The notes under the pieces were generated by a model, which saw nothing but the letters and a program-made list of their open reading frames with translations, did not search any database and was not told the origin of the DNA. DNA of 64,000 nucleotides from Planktotalea arctica (GTDB lineage: Bacteria; Pseudomonadota; Alphaproteobacteria; Rhodobacterales; Rhodobacteraceae). The stretch is from the NCBI RefSeq assembly GCF_002105285.1, contig NZ_MUHR01000006.1, positions 186,001 through 250,000 of the forward strand. The letters run 5' to 3'. This document shows positions 34,815 to 43,371 of the stretch, in pieces. A program made the translations under genes and the position numbers. Position 1 is the stretch's first letter. Each line of letters opens with the position of its first letter.

Positions 34815-36164
34815 TTACGCTGCGTCGAGCTTAGCGCGAATGCTGGGATAGGAGTAAGGCGTGTCTGGCTCGCCGCCATGCTGCGCCGTCATCTCATCAA
34901 CAAAGTGCTGCCAATGTGCGCGGGACATAGGAAATATTGATGCGGTTAGTTTGAAGACTTCAACAAGAACATCAGAGGTACCAGATGCGTATGAGATCTG
35001 GCTGTTGCCCAGGATCGCGTTCAGCAATCTGCGGATATCTTCCTCGCCAAAGTGCGATGCCAGCGGGATAACAACGGTCTGTCCTAGTAACTCCGCTTCT
35101 CGATAGCTTCCAACTGCGGAGTAGATGTCAATTCCAAAGGAGACAAACTCTTTGCCAGGGTTGTCCGAGATTAGCTGAATACGTTCTTCCATTCCATAAC
35201 TTGTAAATTTTGCAAGCAGAGGATCGGCAAGGTCGGGGACCGCAAACGCATCAAAAACAAGGTGTTCTTTAAGATCCTCAATGGGGCATTGTTCTATGAG
35301 GCGGACTAAGCGAAGCTTGACGGGTTCGGTGAGCCACGCCCATAGCTGTGGTTCTGCCCCGAGGAACGTACAGATGCTCAGCAACCTTTCGTCTGCCACG
35401 CCGTCAAAGAATTGGCCGACAAATGGGCGGGCGATTTCTTCGAAGATGGGGGTTTTCCGTGCCGCGACCTCGCTTAACGTCCAAGCTAACTGTCGTTTCT
35501 TTCTTAGAAGTTCATCTTCGCCTTCAAGAAAGGGCGCTTTCAAGAGGACCTTGATCAGATTTGCCACGAGAGCATCTTTGGAGCGGTTCAGGTACTTGGC
35601 AAAAACGAATGTCCTGATGCCGTCTTGGGTCGATGGAAAAGACGGGCTGAGCACGTCTGCTTTGAACCGATTGAGAGCACTCTTGCCTTGCAAAGGGGCA
35701 TGAATGAGTAGGCACTGCAGGGCGTGTACAAGATGCGATCTGACTAGGTCTGGGGATGGCTGAAAAAGTTCATCTTCCGTGATAAAAGCCGGATGGGCAC
35801 ACATGTGCCGATCATCTTGAATCCTTTTAAGCGTCTCGTGCTCATGTGGGGTTACCAGTTGAAGTTCGTCTTTTGCTGTATCCAGCAATTCGCGCTCAAG
35901 CGCTTGCATTTGAATAATGTTCTTGTGCTCAATGGCATTATCTATCTTTGAAACAAATGTTATGGACGCGGCGTCGCCTTGCGCGGCCAACTCCCGGGCT
36001 TTCGAGAAAACATCATGAACTACTGCGATCCATGCTGACATTATTGCAGACCTTAAGGCCCCCCCCCGGTACGCAGTAATGGCCTCCTCGATGAGTCGCC
36101 GAGACTCTTGATCGCGGACAGAAAGCGAAAGAACGTCGATGTCAGTTACTGCCTGATTGGACAT
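34815..36164 (-). CDS. HEPN-like protein embedded in the BREX operon
   Basis: 449 residues from the ATG at 36164, which has GGAG 7 nt upstream inside the brxC stop region; gaps are 4 bp to brxC and 13 bp to pglX. The N-terminal about 130 residues look like a HEPN domain: helix LRSAIMSAWIAVVHDVFSKA and then DDRHMCAHP, giving an R-x4-H motif (R119, H124), the RNase signature of HEPN proteins. The remaining 320 residues are helical and unfamiliar. This gene is not among the six canonical BREX type 3 genes I know. An RNase effector or a cofactor of BREX is inference. Confidence 0.7.
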   Translation of the reverse strand: MSNQAVTDIDVLSLSVRDQESRRLIEEAITAYRGGALRSAIMSAWIAVVHDVFSKARELAAQGDAASITFVSKIDNAIEHKNIIQMQALERELLDTAKDELQLVTPHEHETLKRIQDDRHMCAHPAFITEDELFQPSPDLVRSHLVHALQCLLIHAPLQGKSALNRFKADVLSPSFPSTQDGIRTFVFAKYLNRSKDALVANLIKVLLKAPFLEGEDELLRKKRQLAWTLSEVAARKTPIFEEIARPFVGQFFDGVADERLLSICTFLGAEPQLWAWLTEPVKLRLVRLIEQCPIEDLKEHLVFDAFAVPDLADPLLAKFTSYGMEERIQLISDNPGKEFVSFGIDIYSAVGSYREAELLGQTVVIPLASHFGEEDIRRLLNAILGNSQISYASGTSDVLVEVFKLTASIFPMSRAHWQHFVDEMTAQHGGEPDTPYSYPSIRAKLDAA

Positions 36165-36168
36165 GCCG

Positions 36169-39100
36169 TCACTCCACCACAAAGCGTAGCTTGGTGGTGT
36201 CCTTTCCCTTGCAGCGTTCATTCATGAAGGCGTCAAATCGCCTACGCAAATCCTCTGGTGTCGCGGGCGAGCCACCTTGAAGCAAGGCTTGGCGGATATC
36301 GTCGCCCGAGACGACAACTTTATCGAGCCCGGACAGCGCCTCTTGCACAGCACTGATGAACTCGGGAGTGACAGGTTCGGGCAGGGACTTCGTCTCGACA
36401 AAGCCTGTAACGATCTTGCGTGAGCCCTCTTTTAGCAGTTCGAAGTTTGACTGGATGATCGGATCCTCGAGGTTGTCGAGAAGCGTTTGTACCCAGCCAT
36501 CCAGCAGCTGATCGAGCTCGTCATCCAGTTGCTGGAGAACATTGGCAGCGGGAAGCATGTCGCCCTGCTCATTCGCCGGGCGGAAGTTGCAGTGCGGGCA
36601 GACCGGGCTGACCGACAGTTCTGAATCAATCAGCGAAGCGCAGCTTTTCAGCTTGTCGAGCTTCTCTTCGAACGTTGTAAGCTGGCTAGTCGCCATCAAG
36701 GAGATATTCGCCAATGCCCGCATTGCAACGAGGCGAGAGTCCTTTCGCAGTGCATTCTTGGTCTTGTCTTCAGAAACCCCAAGACGTGCCTTGCTGTGCA
36801 GGCTGACGTAAGCCGTCAGGTAGTCCTTCTTGAGCTTGCTGAGGGTCTGCCGATGTTCAGAACCATTCTGGTTAGTGCGGCCGGTGGACAGGGACTCGAG
36901 GACATTTTTGCGGGTGTCCTGGGCTTGCTTCACCCAAGCATGGTCCGGCGGAAGCACCAACTCGGCCTGGCCTAGGTAACTTGCCGTATTCCCAAGTTCA
37001 CCGATCAAGCCATTAAGCCCGTCAACAGAGTTCAGAACCTCAATATTCTTCTTTTGCGCTGCGATATCGTCAGACCCGATGCGCAGGTTCTTCAGCTTGC
37101 CGACAGTGTTGTAGGGCGACAGGCTTTCCGAGAATGCTTTGAGTTCATCGAGCTTTGAGCGCCAGTCGCGGATTTCCTCGTCGCGCAGAAGAGGTTGCCC
37201 CCAGAAGCTGAGCCTGTTTGCCATATCAGTGGATGCCGCAAGAACACGCTTTGTGAGCTTGTTCACCTCCTCCTGAAGTGCCTTAACGGGTTCATCAGAT
37301 CCCTGAGTTGCCTGCTGTGCAAGTCCCGGGGGTAGCTCTAGCATTTCGAACAACGAGCGCAGCACAGCCACGTTGATTTCCTTAGGAGCTTCAACGTGTT
37401 TGAACTGTTTCAACTCTTCAAGTGAGCGGTCAGCAAGCAGGCTGATTTTGCCGGAGTCGATCTTGTCGCCGGTAATCGCCAAGACGATGTCGCCCGAATA
37501 GACCAGTGATCCGAGTACCGCGACCAAAAGATCAGTTTCGAGCCGATACTTGTCCGGGCTAAAATATTCGATGTCCGCATTGCCAACCAGTAACTCGCTG
37601 CGATTGAGCACTTGTCCGTGCCCTTTGGCCTTTAGGCGGGTCAGAACTTCTTGCGCATATCGCGATTGGACAGGATCGATACGATCCCCGTCGAGCATTT
37701 CCAGACCATCCAGAACGATCACAGCGTCCTTTGTACGGGTGCTGCCGCTAAGAGCACGAAGAGCGTTTCCGATTAGTTGTTTTTTGTTGGATTCAGTAAC
37801 TAGCGCAGAGAAAGTTGGGTATTCTGGTGATACATCGGAGAACCGGCTGCTCAATGCGATCCCCGCGATCACGTTGACAACATCACGGAAGTTGATGCGC
37901 TCATCAGGCCCCAAACGAGCTTTGTCCCGAAGAGAAATGCCCTTCGTCCAGTCCCTGAGTGTTTTGGATTTCCCTTGGAAGGTGACCTCGAAAGCTTCCA
38001 GCTGCTTTTCCTGCAGCCATTTGCTCATTTCGCGCAGCGTGTCGCGAACGCGGTCAAGATACACGCCTTTGGCACCGCCACTTGCGGTAGACGCGAGCTC
38101 CTGCGCCGCAGCGTAGAAGCCGAGTAATCGCTTGATAGTTTCATCCGGGGCTTTCAGGCGGAAAAACACCTCGTCGGCCTTCTGTTCGTCACGGAAACGT
38201 GGTGGATCGAACGGCTGAATGAAGTATAGATAGAAATCCCGCTCCGGCTGCGCGGTCGGTCTGTCGTTGGGAGCCCCAAAGAACAGATAGCCGATGCGCT
38301 CAACGCGGCGCTCCTGCCACTCAATCTGGTATTGCCAAATCTGGTGCCCCGTCACGTAGCTGGAATCGTCGGTCCGCTCCATGAGTTGGCGAATTGCCCC
38401 ATAGTAGGCACGATCGAGAGCATCTTCGGACAATGCTTCTGCGCGCTTCTCAATTTGGGCGTCGTAATCCACGTCCTTCTTGAGATCGAGATAGTATTGC
38501 TCCGTGTCCGGCGCTTTCGATATGAATTGGCCGTTTACAGTCTTCAGAGTTTCACGCAGCGTCGTTTGGACCGCTGTCAGCAGGTCATCAGATGGATCCC
38601 CGCCCATGTCTTCAATGCCAGGCTGAAACAGACACAACGTATCGCGCAGTTCCGCAGCGGTCGGGCCAACGGGCACATAGATGTCGCCACCCGTTGTCAG
38701 TCGATGGACAGAAAGGCCATCAATAATGCGTAGCGCCATCGACTTGTAGGCCGGGCGCGTGAAGGCTTTGGACACACGCTCCGACAATACTTCGGATACT
38801 TTGAGCACCGGCCCGATGTTCGGATCAGAACGAAGGACAGAATTCGTAGCAACAGTATCCCAAAACTTGTCGAAACCGATGAGCCCTGGGCGGTCTAACG
38901 GCACTTCGTCGCCAAGGATGGCTTGGATCTGATCACGCAGCGTGACCAACGCGCCGCGCTTTTCGGTGAAGACGAGACGCTCGAACGTCCCTATGTAGTC
39001 AGGATGGACCGGGAACAGCCGCACATATTCGTCCATACGCTCGTTCATTGAGCCATAGAATTTTGTAAATGGCCCAAGATAGGCACGGATCTTGTCTTGC

Positions 39101-39900
39101 TGATCAGAAGACTTCTTCAGAAGGCGCTCAGCGACAACGAAGCTCACGTCTTGTCGAGCGAGCAAAACCTGCGTGAAGCGGTCTTTCACGCGACGCAGGC
39201 TGTCTGCCACATGCTGGAAGCGACTGCTGTCAAAAATTGCTTCCTGAACGCCCGCGACAAACCGGAACCGGAGATGTTTGGTCACCTCTCCGATTTCTCT
39301 CAGGAATGAAAGATCGAGAACCAGCTCGTGATCCTTACGTGAGCGCAAGAACTCAAGGAATTCGTCGACCACCAAGAGCACGCCCTGATCAGGATGAACT
39401 TCCGCAAAGGCCGACATCATTTCCTCGAAGGCAGCCTTGTTATTGACGACCTTGTCAGCCGGCGGGAAAGAATAACTCACGCCATGCTTCTCGAGGAAGA
39501 CCTCAAGTTGTTGGGTGATGATATCCCGCAACGACATCTGGCTCGAAATCTCGATCCGGTGCACCTTGAACCGGCCTGCAATTGCCTTTGCCGCCTCAGC
39601 AACCTGCGGATGGTGGATCATCGAAACATATGACTCGTCTTCGGCGACGAGAGATAGCACCGACATCAAGTGCGACTTACCGGTGCCATAGTTACCAACC
39701 ACCAGAACGCCCTTGTGATCGACGGCTTCATCGAACGAAAGCTGGGGGATCATGAGCTTTGATATCCGCTCCGCCATGTCATCAGAGATGACATAGGTCG
39801 ATACCAGCTTCTTGGCTTCATCGGGCCGATCGGCGTCGAGAAGCTGAATAACTGACTCAATAGGCTCAAATTGAATGAGATCGCCGTAGCGCATTGCCAT
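36169..39900 (-). CDS. brxC: BREX ATPase BrxC
   Basis: 1243 residues from the ATG at 39900, chosen because AAAGGA lies 8 nt upstream; an upstream TTG at 39918 gives six more residues. AAA+-type P-loop GNYGTGKSHLM at residues 69-79, Walker B VLLVVDEFLEFL near residue 160, a long helical middle and a CPHC-type zinc pair (SPVCPHCNFRPANE) near the C-terminus. BrxC is the large core ATPase of BREX. The length and N-terminus (RYGDLIQFEPIESVIQL) are typical. Confidence 0.92.
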   Translation of the reverse strand: MAMRYGDLIQFEPIESVIQLLDADRPDEAKKLVSTYVISDDMAERISKLMIPQLSFDEAVDHKGVLVVGNYGTGKSHLMSVLSLVAEDESYVSMIHHPQVAEAAKAIAGRFKVHRIEISSQMSLRDIITQQLEVFLEKHGVSYSFPPADKVVNNKAAFEEMMSAFAEVHPDQGVLLVVDEFLEFLRSRKDHELVLDLSFLREIGEVTKHLRFRFVAGVQEAIFDSSRFQHVADSLRRVKDRFTQVLLARQDVSFVVAERLLKKSSDQQDKIRAYLGPFTKFYGSMNERMDEYVRLFPVHPDYIGTFERLVFTEKRGALVTLRDQIQAILGDEVPLDRPGLIGFDKFWDTVATNSVLRSDPNIGPVLKVSEVLSERVSKAFTRPAYKSMALRIIDGLSVHRLTTGGDIYVPVGPTAAELRDTLCLFQPGIEDMGGDPSDDLLTAVQTTLRETLKTVNGQFISKAPDTEQYYLDLKKDVDYDAQIEKRAEALSEDALDRAYYGAIRQLMERTDDSSYVTGHQIWQYQIEWQERRVERIGYLFFGAPNDRPTAQPERDFYLYFIQPFDPPRFRDEQKADEVFFRLKAPDETIKRLLGFYAAAQELASTASGGAKGVYLDRVRDTLREMSKWLQEKQLEAFEVTFQGKSKTLRDWTKGISLRDKARLGPDERINFRDVVNVIAGIALSSRFSDVSPEYPTFSALVTESNKKQLIGNALRALSGSTRTKDAVIVLDGLEMLDGDRIDPVQSRYAQEVLTRLKAKGHGQVLNRSELLVGNADIEYFSPDKYRLETDLLVAVLGSLVYSGDIVLAITGDKIDSGKISLLADRSLEELKQFKHVEAPKEINVAVLRSLFEMLELPPGLAQQATQGSDEPVKALQEEVNKLTKRVLAASTDMANRLSFWGQPLLRDEEIRDWRSKLDELKAFSESLSPYNTVGKLKNLRIGSDDIAAQKKNIEVLNSVDGLNGLIGELGNTASYLGQAELVLPPDHAWVKQAQDTRKNVLESLSTGRTNQNGSEHRQTLSKLKKDYLTAYVSLHSKARLGVSEDKTKNALRKDSRLVAMRALANISLMATSQLTTFEEKLDKLKSCASLIDSELSVSPVCPHCNFRPANEQGDMLPAANVLQQLDDELDQLLDGWVQTLLDNLEDPIIQSNFELLKEGSRKIVTGFVETKSLPEPVTPEFISAVQEALSGLDKVVVSGDDIRQALLQGGSPATPEDLRRRFDAFMNERCKGKDTTKLRFVVE

Positions 39901-39914
39901 CTCGTGGTTTCCTT

Positions 39915-40373
39915 TCAATTAACTCTGAACGGGACCAAGCCATCACAGCCATAGTCCTGATATTCTGGGTGTCCTGTCGTCGCGTAGGACAATCTGTTTT
40001 CCGTGAGGGCCCCTGGCCAAGCAGCTATAACGCGTCGCGCCTGCGCGTGCCGTCTAAGCAAATCGAGGGGACTAAGCTGCAGTCCTTGGTCGAACAAAAT
40101 CTCTAGGTTATCCATCAGCAGGAGACCGTTGGACGTAAACTCGCCCGCCAATCCCTTCAACAGATCAGACGCCTGTAGGTGCCTCCTCGGACTTGGAATT
40201 GTAAGCAATTCGCGCCCTAGAGCAGCGCCCACGTTCAAGATTTGCAGGTCCCTGCGTTTGGCAAACTGCCGGAGCAAACGGCTCTTTCCTGAGTTTGGTG
40301 CGCCGATCAACAACAGCAGTTTGCTGTTTACCACGACAAGGTCTTCGACAACGCGCTCAAGTGAATCAATCAT
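39915..40373 (-). CDS. brxF: BREX type 3 protein BrxF (P-loop ATPase)
   Basis: 152 residues starting MIDSLERVVEDLVVVNSKLL, P-loop GAPNSGKS at residues 24-31, Walker B-like SNGLLLMDNLEILFD. BrxF is diagnostic of BREX type 3. It overlaps the WYL regulator stop by four bases (ATGA) and precedes brxC by 14 bp. Confidence 0.88.
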   Translation of the reverse strand: MIDSLERVVEDLVVVNSKLLLLIGAPNSGKSRLLRQFAKRRDLQILNVGAALGRELLTIPSPRRHLQASDLLKGLAGEFTSNGLLLMDNLEILFDQGLQLSPLDLLRRHAQARRVIAAWPGALTENRLSYATTGHPEYQDYGCDGLVPFRVN

Positions 40374-41266
40374 GCACCGGCCCCCTCGATCCCTAAACCC
40401 GACGCACCGGTATTTGGAATCCCGAACTCGGATGAGTTCAAAAGGACAATTTGCTGGTCTTGCGGGCGACGCGCTGCCGGGTCTGTATCAAGTCCTAACC
40501 GTCTCAACGCGTAATATAGCAGCGCCCGCCGAACTTTAATCTTCGCTTTGCCCCCGCGCATACCGTAGTCAAGAGCGATGACCTTTGCCTGCGTTTCCGA
40601 AAGTGCAGGGTGGGGCACAATTTCCAAAGTGACTTCAGAGTTCCAGTCTTCGTCATCGGTCGACGTCACTTGGCTTTCACGCACAGCACGAATCTCGAGA
40701 ACACGTGAAAGCAGAAAGTCCTTGAAGCATTCATCAGTCAGGCAGAAGGCTCTGGAGTGCCAGCGAAAGCCATCAAAGGCGATAGCGTGCGGCGCAATCC
40801 AACGCCAGCTGGGTTCTGGACTGGACAGAGATTGGTACTTCAACTCGATAGCTTCAGACCGCCGAATTGCGCCAACCACTGACCGAAGCGTCGCTGCGTT
40901 TACCCCGCGAACGGGCGTTGGCGCAGAAGCAAATGGAGGGAGATCCGCAATCCATGAATCTTCGCAATCAAGAATCTCCTCGGCCACTGATCTCAACTGT
41001 GCCAGATAGCGGCTCGCATCTGGTTCCAGAAACTGAGGTTTGAACGCTGAGCCGCGCACATAGCTACGAGCGCTCTTGTCATAGACCATATTACCCGGAG
41101 CGAAGCCGATATAGCGGTTAAGGTCGGATGACGACTGATTCACCGACAGCCCGAACTGCTCCATCAAATCACTTCGGTTCACATGACCATCCCAGAATAG
41201 ACGAAACTCAATAAACTCAAGCCTTTGCTCGACGCCCCATCGAAGTTCCGACTTTTCGTTATTCAA
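40370..41266 (-). CDS. brxR: WYL-domain transcriptional regulator (BrxR-like)
   Basis: 298 residues. The start is TTG with GGAGG about 6 nt upstream (position from the frame, possibly off by one or two bases). N-terminal winged helix (LEFIEFRLFWDGHVNRSDLM, FGLSVNQSSSDLNRYI), then a WYL-type domain from about 130 (AIELKYQSLSSPEPSWRWIA, PHAIAFDGFRWHSRAFCLTD). BrxR proteins repress BREX operons and may sense a ligand. First gene of the operon, translationally coupled to brxF, so it probably controls its own operon from the upstream promoter. Confidence 0.82.
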   Translation of the reverse strand: MNNEKSELRWGVEQRLEFIEFRLFWDGHVNRSDLMEQFGLSVNQSSSDLNRYIGFAPGNMVYDKSARSYVRGSAFKPQFLEPDASRYLAQLRSVAEEILDCEDSWIADLPPFASAPTPVRGVNAATLRSVVGAIRRSEAIELKYQSLSSPEPSWRWIAPHAIAFDGFRWHSRAFCLTDECFKDFLLSRVLEIRAVRESQVTSTDDEDWNSEVTLEIVPHPALSETQAKVIALDYGMRGGKAKIKVRRALLYYALRRLGLDTDPAARRPQDQQIVLLNSSEFGIPNTGASGLGIEGAGA

Positions 41267-41330
41267 GATGGCCTCCGAGTATTCTATACGTATGAAAAGT
41301 ATGCGCGCACATTTTTTAGTCTGGTGGAAC
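41267..41330 (-). promoter_or_regulatory. BREX operon promoter region
   Basis: AT-rich stretch directly upstream of the regulator start with repeated CATAC/GTATG steps and the palindrome ATACGTAT, a plausible place for the promoter and a regulator site. An inverted pair lies further out (GTTTGTCGGTAG near 41371-41382 and CTACCGGCAAAC near 41441-41452, 11 of 12 bases complementary). Confidence 0.45.
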
Positions 41331-41503
41331 GCTAGCTGCGTGATGTTGCCTTTGCAAGCGAACTTTCTAAGTTTGTCGGTAGGTTAGTGGACATGCTGCT
41401 TGTAAAAATACTTCGTCTCTAACGCCAGGTTTCATTTTTTCTACCGGCAAACTAACCTAGCTGTGCTTCGTGCGCGCGGCTCTGATTGATTCAATGGACA
41501 GCA

Positions 41504-41536
41504 CTAAGGTGAGCTCACTTCGTCTGCTCACCTTAG
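41504..41536. repeat. Perfect 11-bp inverted repeat
   Basis: CTAAGGTGAGC and GCTCACCTTAG separated by 11 nt, in the divergent gap between the BREX operon and ardC. It has no T tract. It could be an operator, a hairpin of the adjoining leader, or an element boundary of the early region. Confidence 0.75.
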
Positions 41537-41559
41537 CGCTGACGTTAATCAAATTCTTT

Positions 41560-41785
41560 GTCCGCCCAACATCCCTGACCGTGGCGGTCAACCTTAGTCC
41601 ATCCCCAAAAACAGCCACCAATTTCCCCTGTCTCGCAAGCGAGCCATTCCTCGCGCGGCAAATTGGCGTCGGTTTTTGGCGCAGACATTTTCTTCGCAAA
41701 TGTGGCCGATTGACAGCCCCGTTCAGGGCCATGGGTCGGGCTTTGCCCTCTCCCACTCTGTTCCGCCGAATACATGCGTATTCGG
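41560..41785 (+). promoter_or_regulatory. Structured leader copy 1, upstream of ardC
   Basis: Begins with GTCCGCCCAACATCCCTG, shared with copy 2. Nested stems follow: GGCGGTCAA (41583-41591) with TTGACAGCC (41710-41718), CCAAAAAC (41605-41612) with GTTTTTGG (41672-41679), CCAATTT (41618-41624) with AAATTGG (41660-41666). The perfect hairpin CCGAATACATGCGTATTCGG (41766-41785) closes the unit. The ardC ATG is 85 bases further. It has the features of a single-strand promoter or a structured RNA leader; which is not decided by the sequence. Confidence 0.65.
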
Positions 41786-41869
41786 TCAGATCAGGTGGCC
41801 GAGGCGCAGCCCATCTGCGGAAGGAAGGCACCAAGCCTTGCCCGCGTCACTTTGAACAGGAGGCCACAA

Positions 41870-42748
41870 ATGGCACCGAAATTTGATGTTTATGCCCATG
41901 TCACCGACACCATTATTGCAGAGATCGAAGCAGGCACGCCGCCATGGCGTGAGCCGTGGACTGGTAGCGCGTCCGGCATTGCTTTGCCAACCCGTCACAA
42001 TGGCGAAGAGTATCGCGGGATCAATATTCTGATGCTCTGGATCATGGCGGCAAAGAACGGGTACGTGTCCAGCCGCTGGATGACCTATAAACAGGCGCAG
42101 GAATTGGGTGGTCAGGTTCTCAAGGGACAGACATCCTCGACCGTTGTCAAATACGGCACATTCACTCGAGAGAACGATTTGGGCGTTGAGGAGGAACTAC
42201 CCTATGCTCGCGCCTATCGCGTATTCAATGCGGACCAGATCGAAGGCTTGCCCGAGGACTACTACATCCGGCCCGAGGCCCCGCGCGACCTTGGCACGGC
42301 GAAAGATCCTGAGCTTGAGGCGTTTTTCAGTCGGACAGGGGCGGAGATCCTCACCAGTGACGACCCGCGTGCCTATTACAGCCCCGCAAAGGATCACATC
42401 CACATGCCGCCGATTGGCACGTTTCACGATGCGGTAGGCTATTATGGGACGTTGGCCCATGAGGTGATCCATTGGACCGGCAGCGAAAAACGTCTGGAGA
42501 GGATCAAGAAATTTGCGAACCGAGATGCCTACGCTTTCGAAGAACTGGTAGCCGAGATCGGAGCCTGTTTTCTGGGGGCACAGATCGGCGTTGCGCCGGA
42601 GTTTGGCCAAAGCGCAGCCTATGTCGAGGGCTGGTTAAATGCTCTCAAGGACGACAATCGGACGATTTTTCGCGCGGCGTCCGAGGCGCAGAAGGCAGCC
42701 GATTTTGTGCTAGCAGCCGCAGGTCAATCGAAAGCGGCCGCAGCATGA
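41870..42748 (+). CDS. ardC: ArdC-type antirestriction protein
   Basis: 292 residues from the ATG at 41870 with GGAGG 7 nt upstream; a longer frame reads into the leader. The N-terminal ssDNA-binding ArdC domain (DVYAHVTDTIIAEIEAGTPP, WREPW, GINILMLWIMAAKNGY, WMTYKQAQELGG) is followed by a zincin-like metallopeptidase with HEVIH at 197-201 and the downstream EELVAEIG. ArdC protects incoming plasmid DNA from restriction by the recipient. Position in the early region of a conjugative element, with a BREX operon next to it, fits that role. Confidence 0.92.
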   Translation: MAPKFDVYAHVTDTIIAEIEAGTPPWREPWTGSASGIALPTRHNGEEYRGINILMLWIMAAKNGYVSSRWMTYKQAQELGGQVLKGQTSSTVVKYGTFTRENDLGVEEELPYARAYRVFNADQIEGLPEDYYIRPEAPRDLGTAKDPELEAFFSRTGAEILTSDDPRAYYSPAKDHIHMPPIGTFHDAVGYYGTLAHEVIHWTGSEKRLERIKKFANRDAYAFEELVAEIGACFLGAQIGVAPEFGQSAAYVEGWLNALKDDNRTIFRAASEAQKAADFVLAAAGQSKAAAA

Positions 42749-42924
42749 GCAGCCCAGCAATCCTGTTCCTGATGACGTGCCGCAAATGCGGCGCGTCGAA
42801 TCCGGTGATCTTTCTCGCGCCGGTTATCATGAAAGGTAGTGGCACCTGTATTTGCTTGGATTGTGCCGAGGCCCGCAAGTGGCTCGATCCGTACGGCAAC
42901 CTAAAACCCGGTATTGAGCTTTGA
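42745..42924 (+). CDS. Small zinc-ribbon protein
   Basis: 59 residues, MSSPAILFLMTCRKCGASNP..., overlapping the ardC stop by four bases (ATGA). CxxC (C12, C15) and a CxCxxC group (GTCICLDC) suggest a zinc ribbon. Function unknown; co-translated with ardC. A longer frame that starts upstream in another phase is not credible. Confidence 0.7.
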   Translation: MSSPAILFLMTCRKCGASNPVIFLAPVIMKGSGTCICLDCAEARKWLDPYGNLKPGIEL

Positions 42925-43088
42925 GCTCCTGCGCCCCGCCTGAGGTGGTGGGGCGCAGGCCCTTTAACGCGAGACGAGAAATTGTGGCCCGTGCTGCTGC
43001 GCACGGGCCGCTCTGACAAACGGACTGTGCGGAGGATCGACTGGCTTTCAGCCCGCTCACCTCCTTCAGGCTCTTTTTCTTTTAATTG
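42925..43088 (+). other. Gene-free stretch before leader copy 2
   Basis: 164 bp after the zinc-ribbon gene. The first part holds GC-rich sequence with a hairpin-like GCGCCCCGCCTGAGGTGGTGG; no gene seen. Leader copy 2 follows. Confidence 0.4.
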
Positions 43089-43290
43089 GTCCGCCCAACA
43101 TCCCTGTCGCGTCCCGTCAATGGGCAAGCGCCGCGCGGGCGCGTCGTCTTTGTCAGCAACCGTGTCCTCGCGCGGTAGGCGCTGCGGGCCGCTCCACTTG
43201 CTGGCTTCGACCCATTGACTGGCTGCTCCAGGGCCGTGGGTCGGGCTGTGCCCCCACCCACTCTGTTCCGCCGAATACATGCGTATTCGG
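43089..43290 (+). promoter_or_regulatory. Structured leader copy 2, upstream of the small-gene operon
   Basis: Same opening GTCCGCCCAACATCCCTG and same closing hairpin CCGAATACATGCGTATTCGG (43271-43290) as copy 1. The inner stems have different sequence but equivalent placing: GTCAATGGG (43116-43124) with CCCATTGAC (43211-43219), and AGCGCC (43127-43132) with GGCGCT (43178-43183). The gene ATG is 82 bases beyond the hairpin. Compensatory change between the copies shows that the fold, not the sequence, is conserved. Confidence 0.65.
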
Positions 43291-43371
43291 TCAGATCAGA
43301 TTGGCCGGTGCGTAGCCCATCGGCGGAAGAGAAGCCAAGCCCCAACCGCAGCACCCGAAAGGAGGCCAAAA

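Noticed and set aside
41774-41869. N-terminal extension of ArdC (32 codons) starting in the leader hairpin
   Set aside because: No ribosome site, and the ATG at 41870 has GGAGG and matches the family start. The extension is the leader sequence read as protein.
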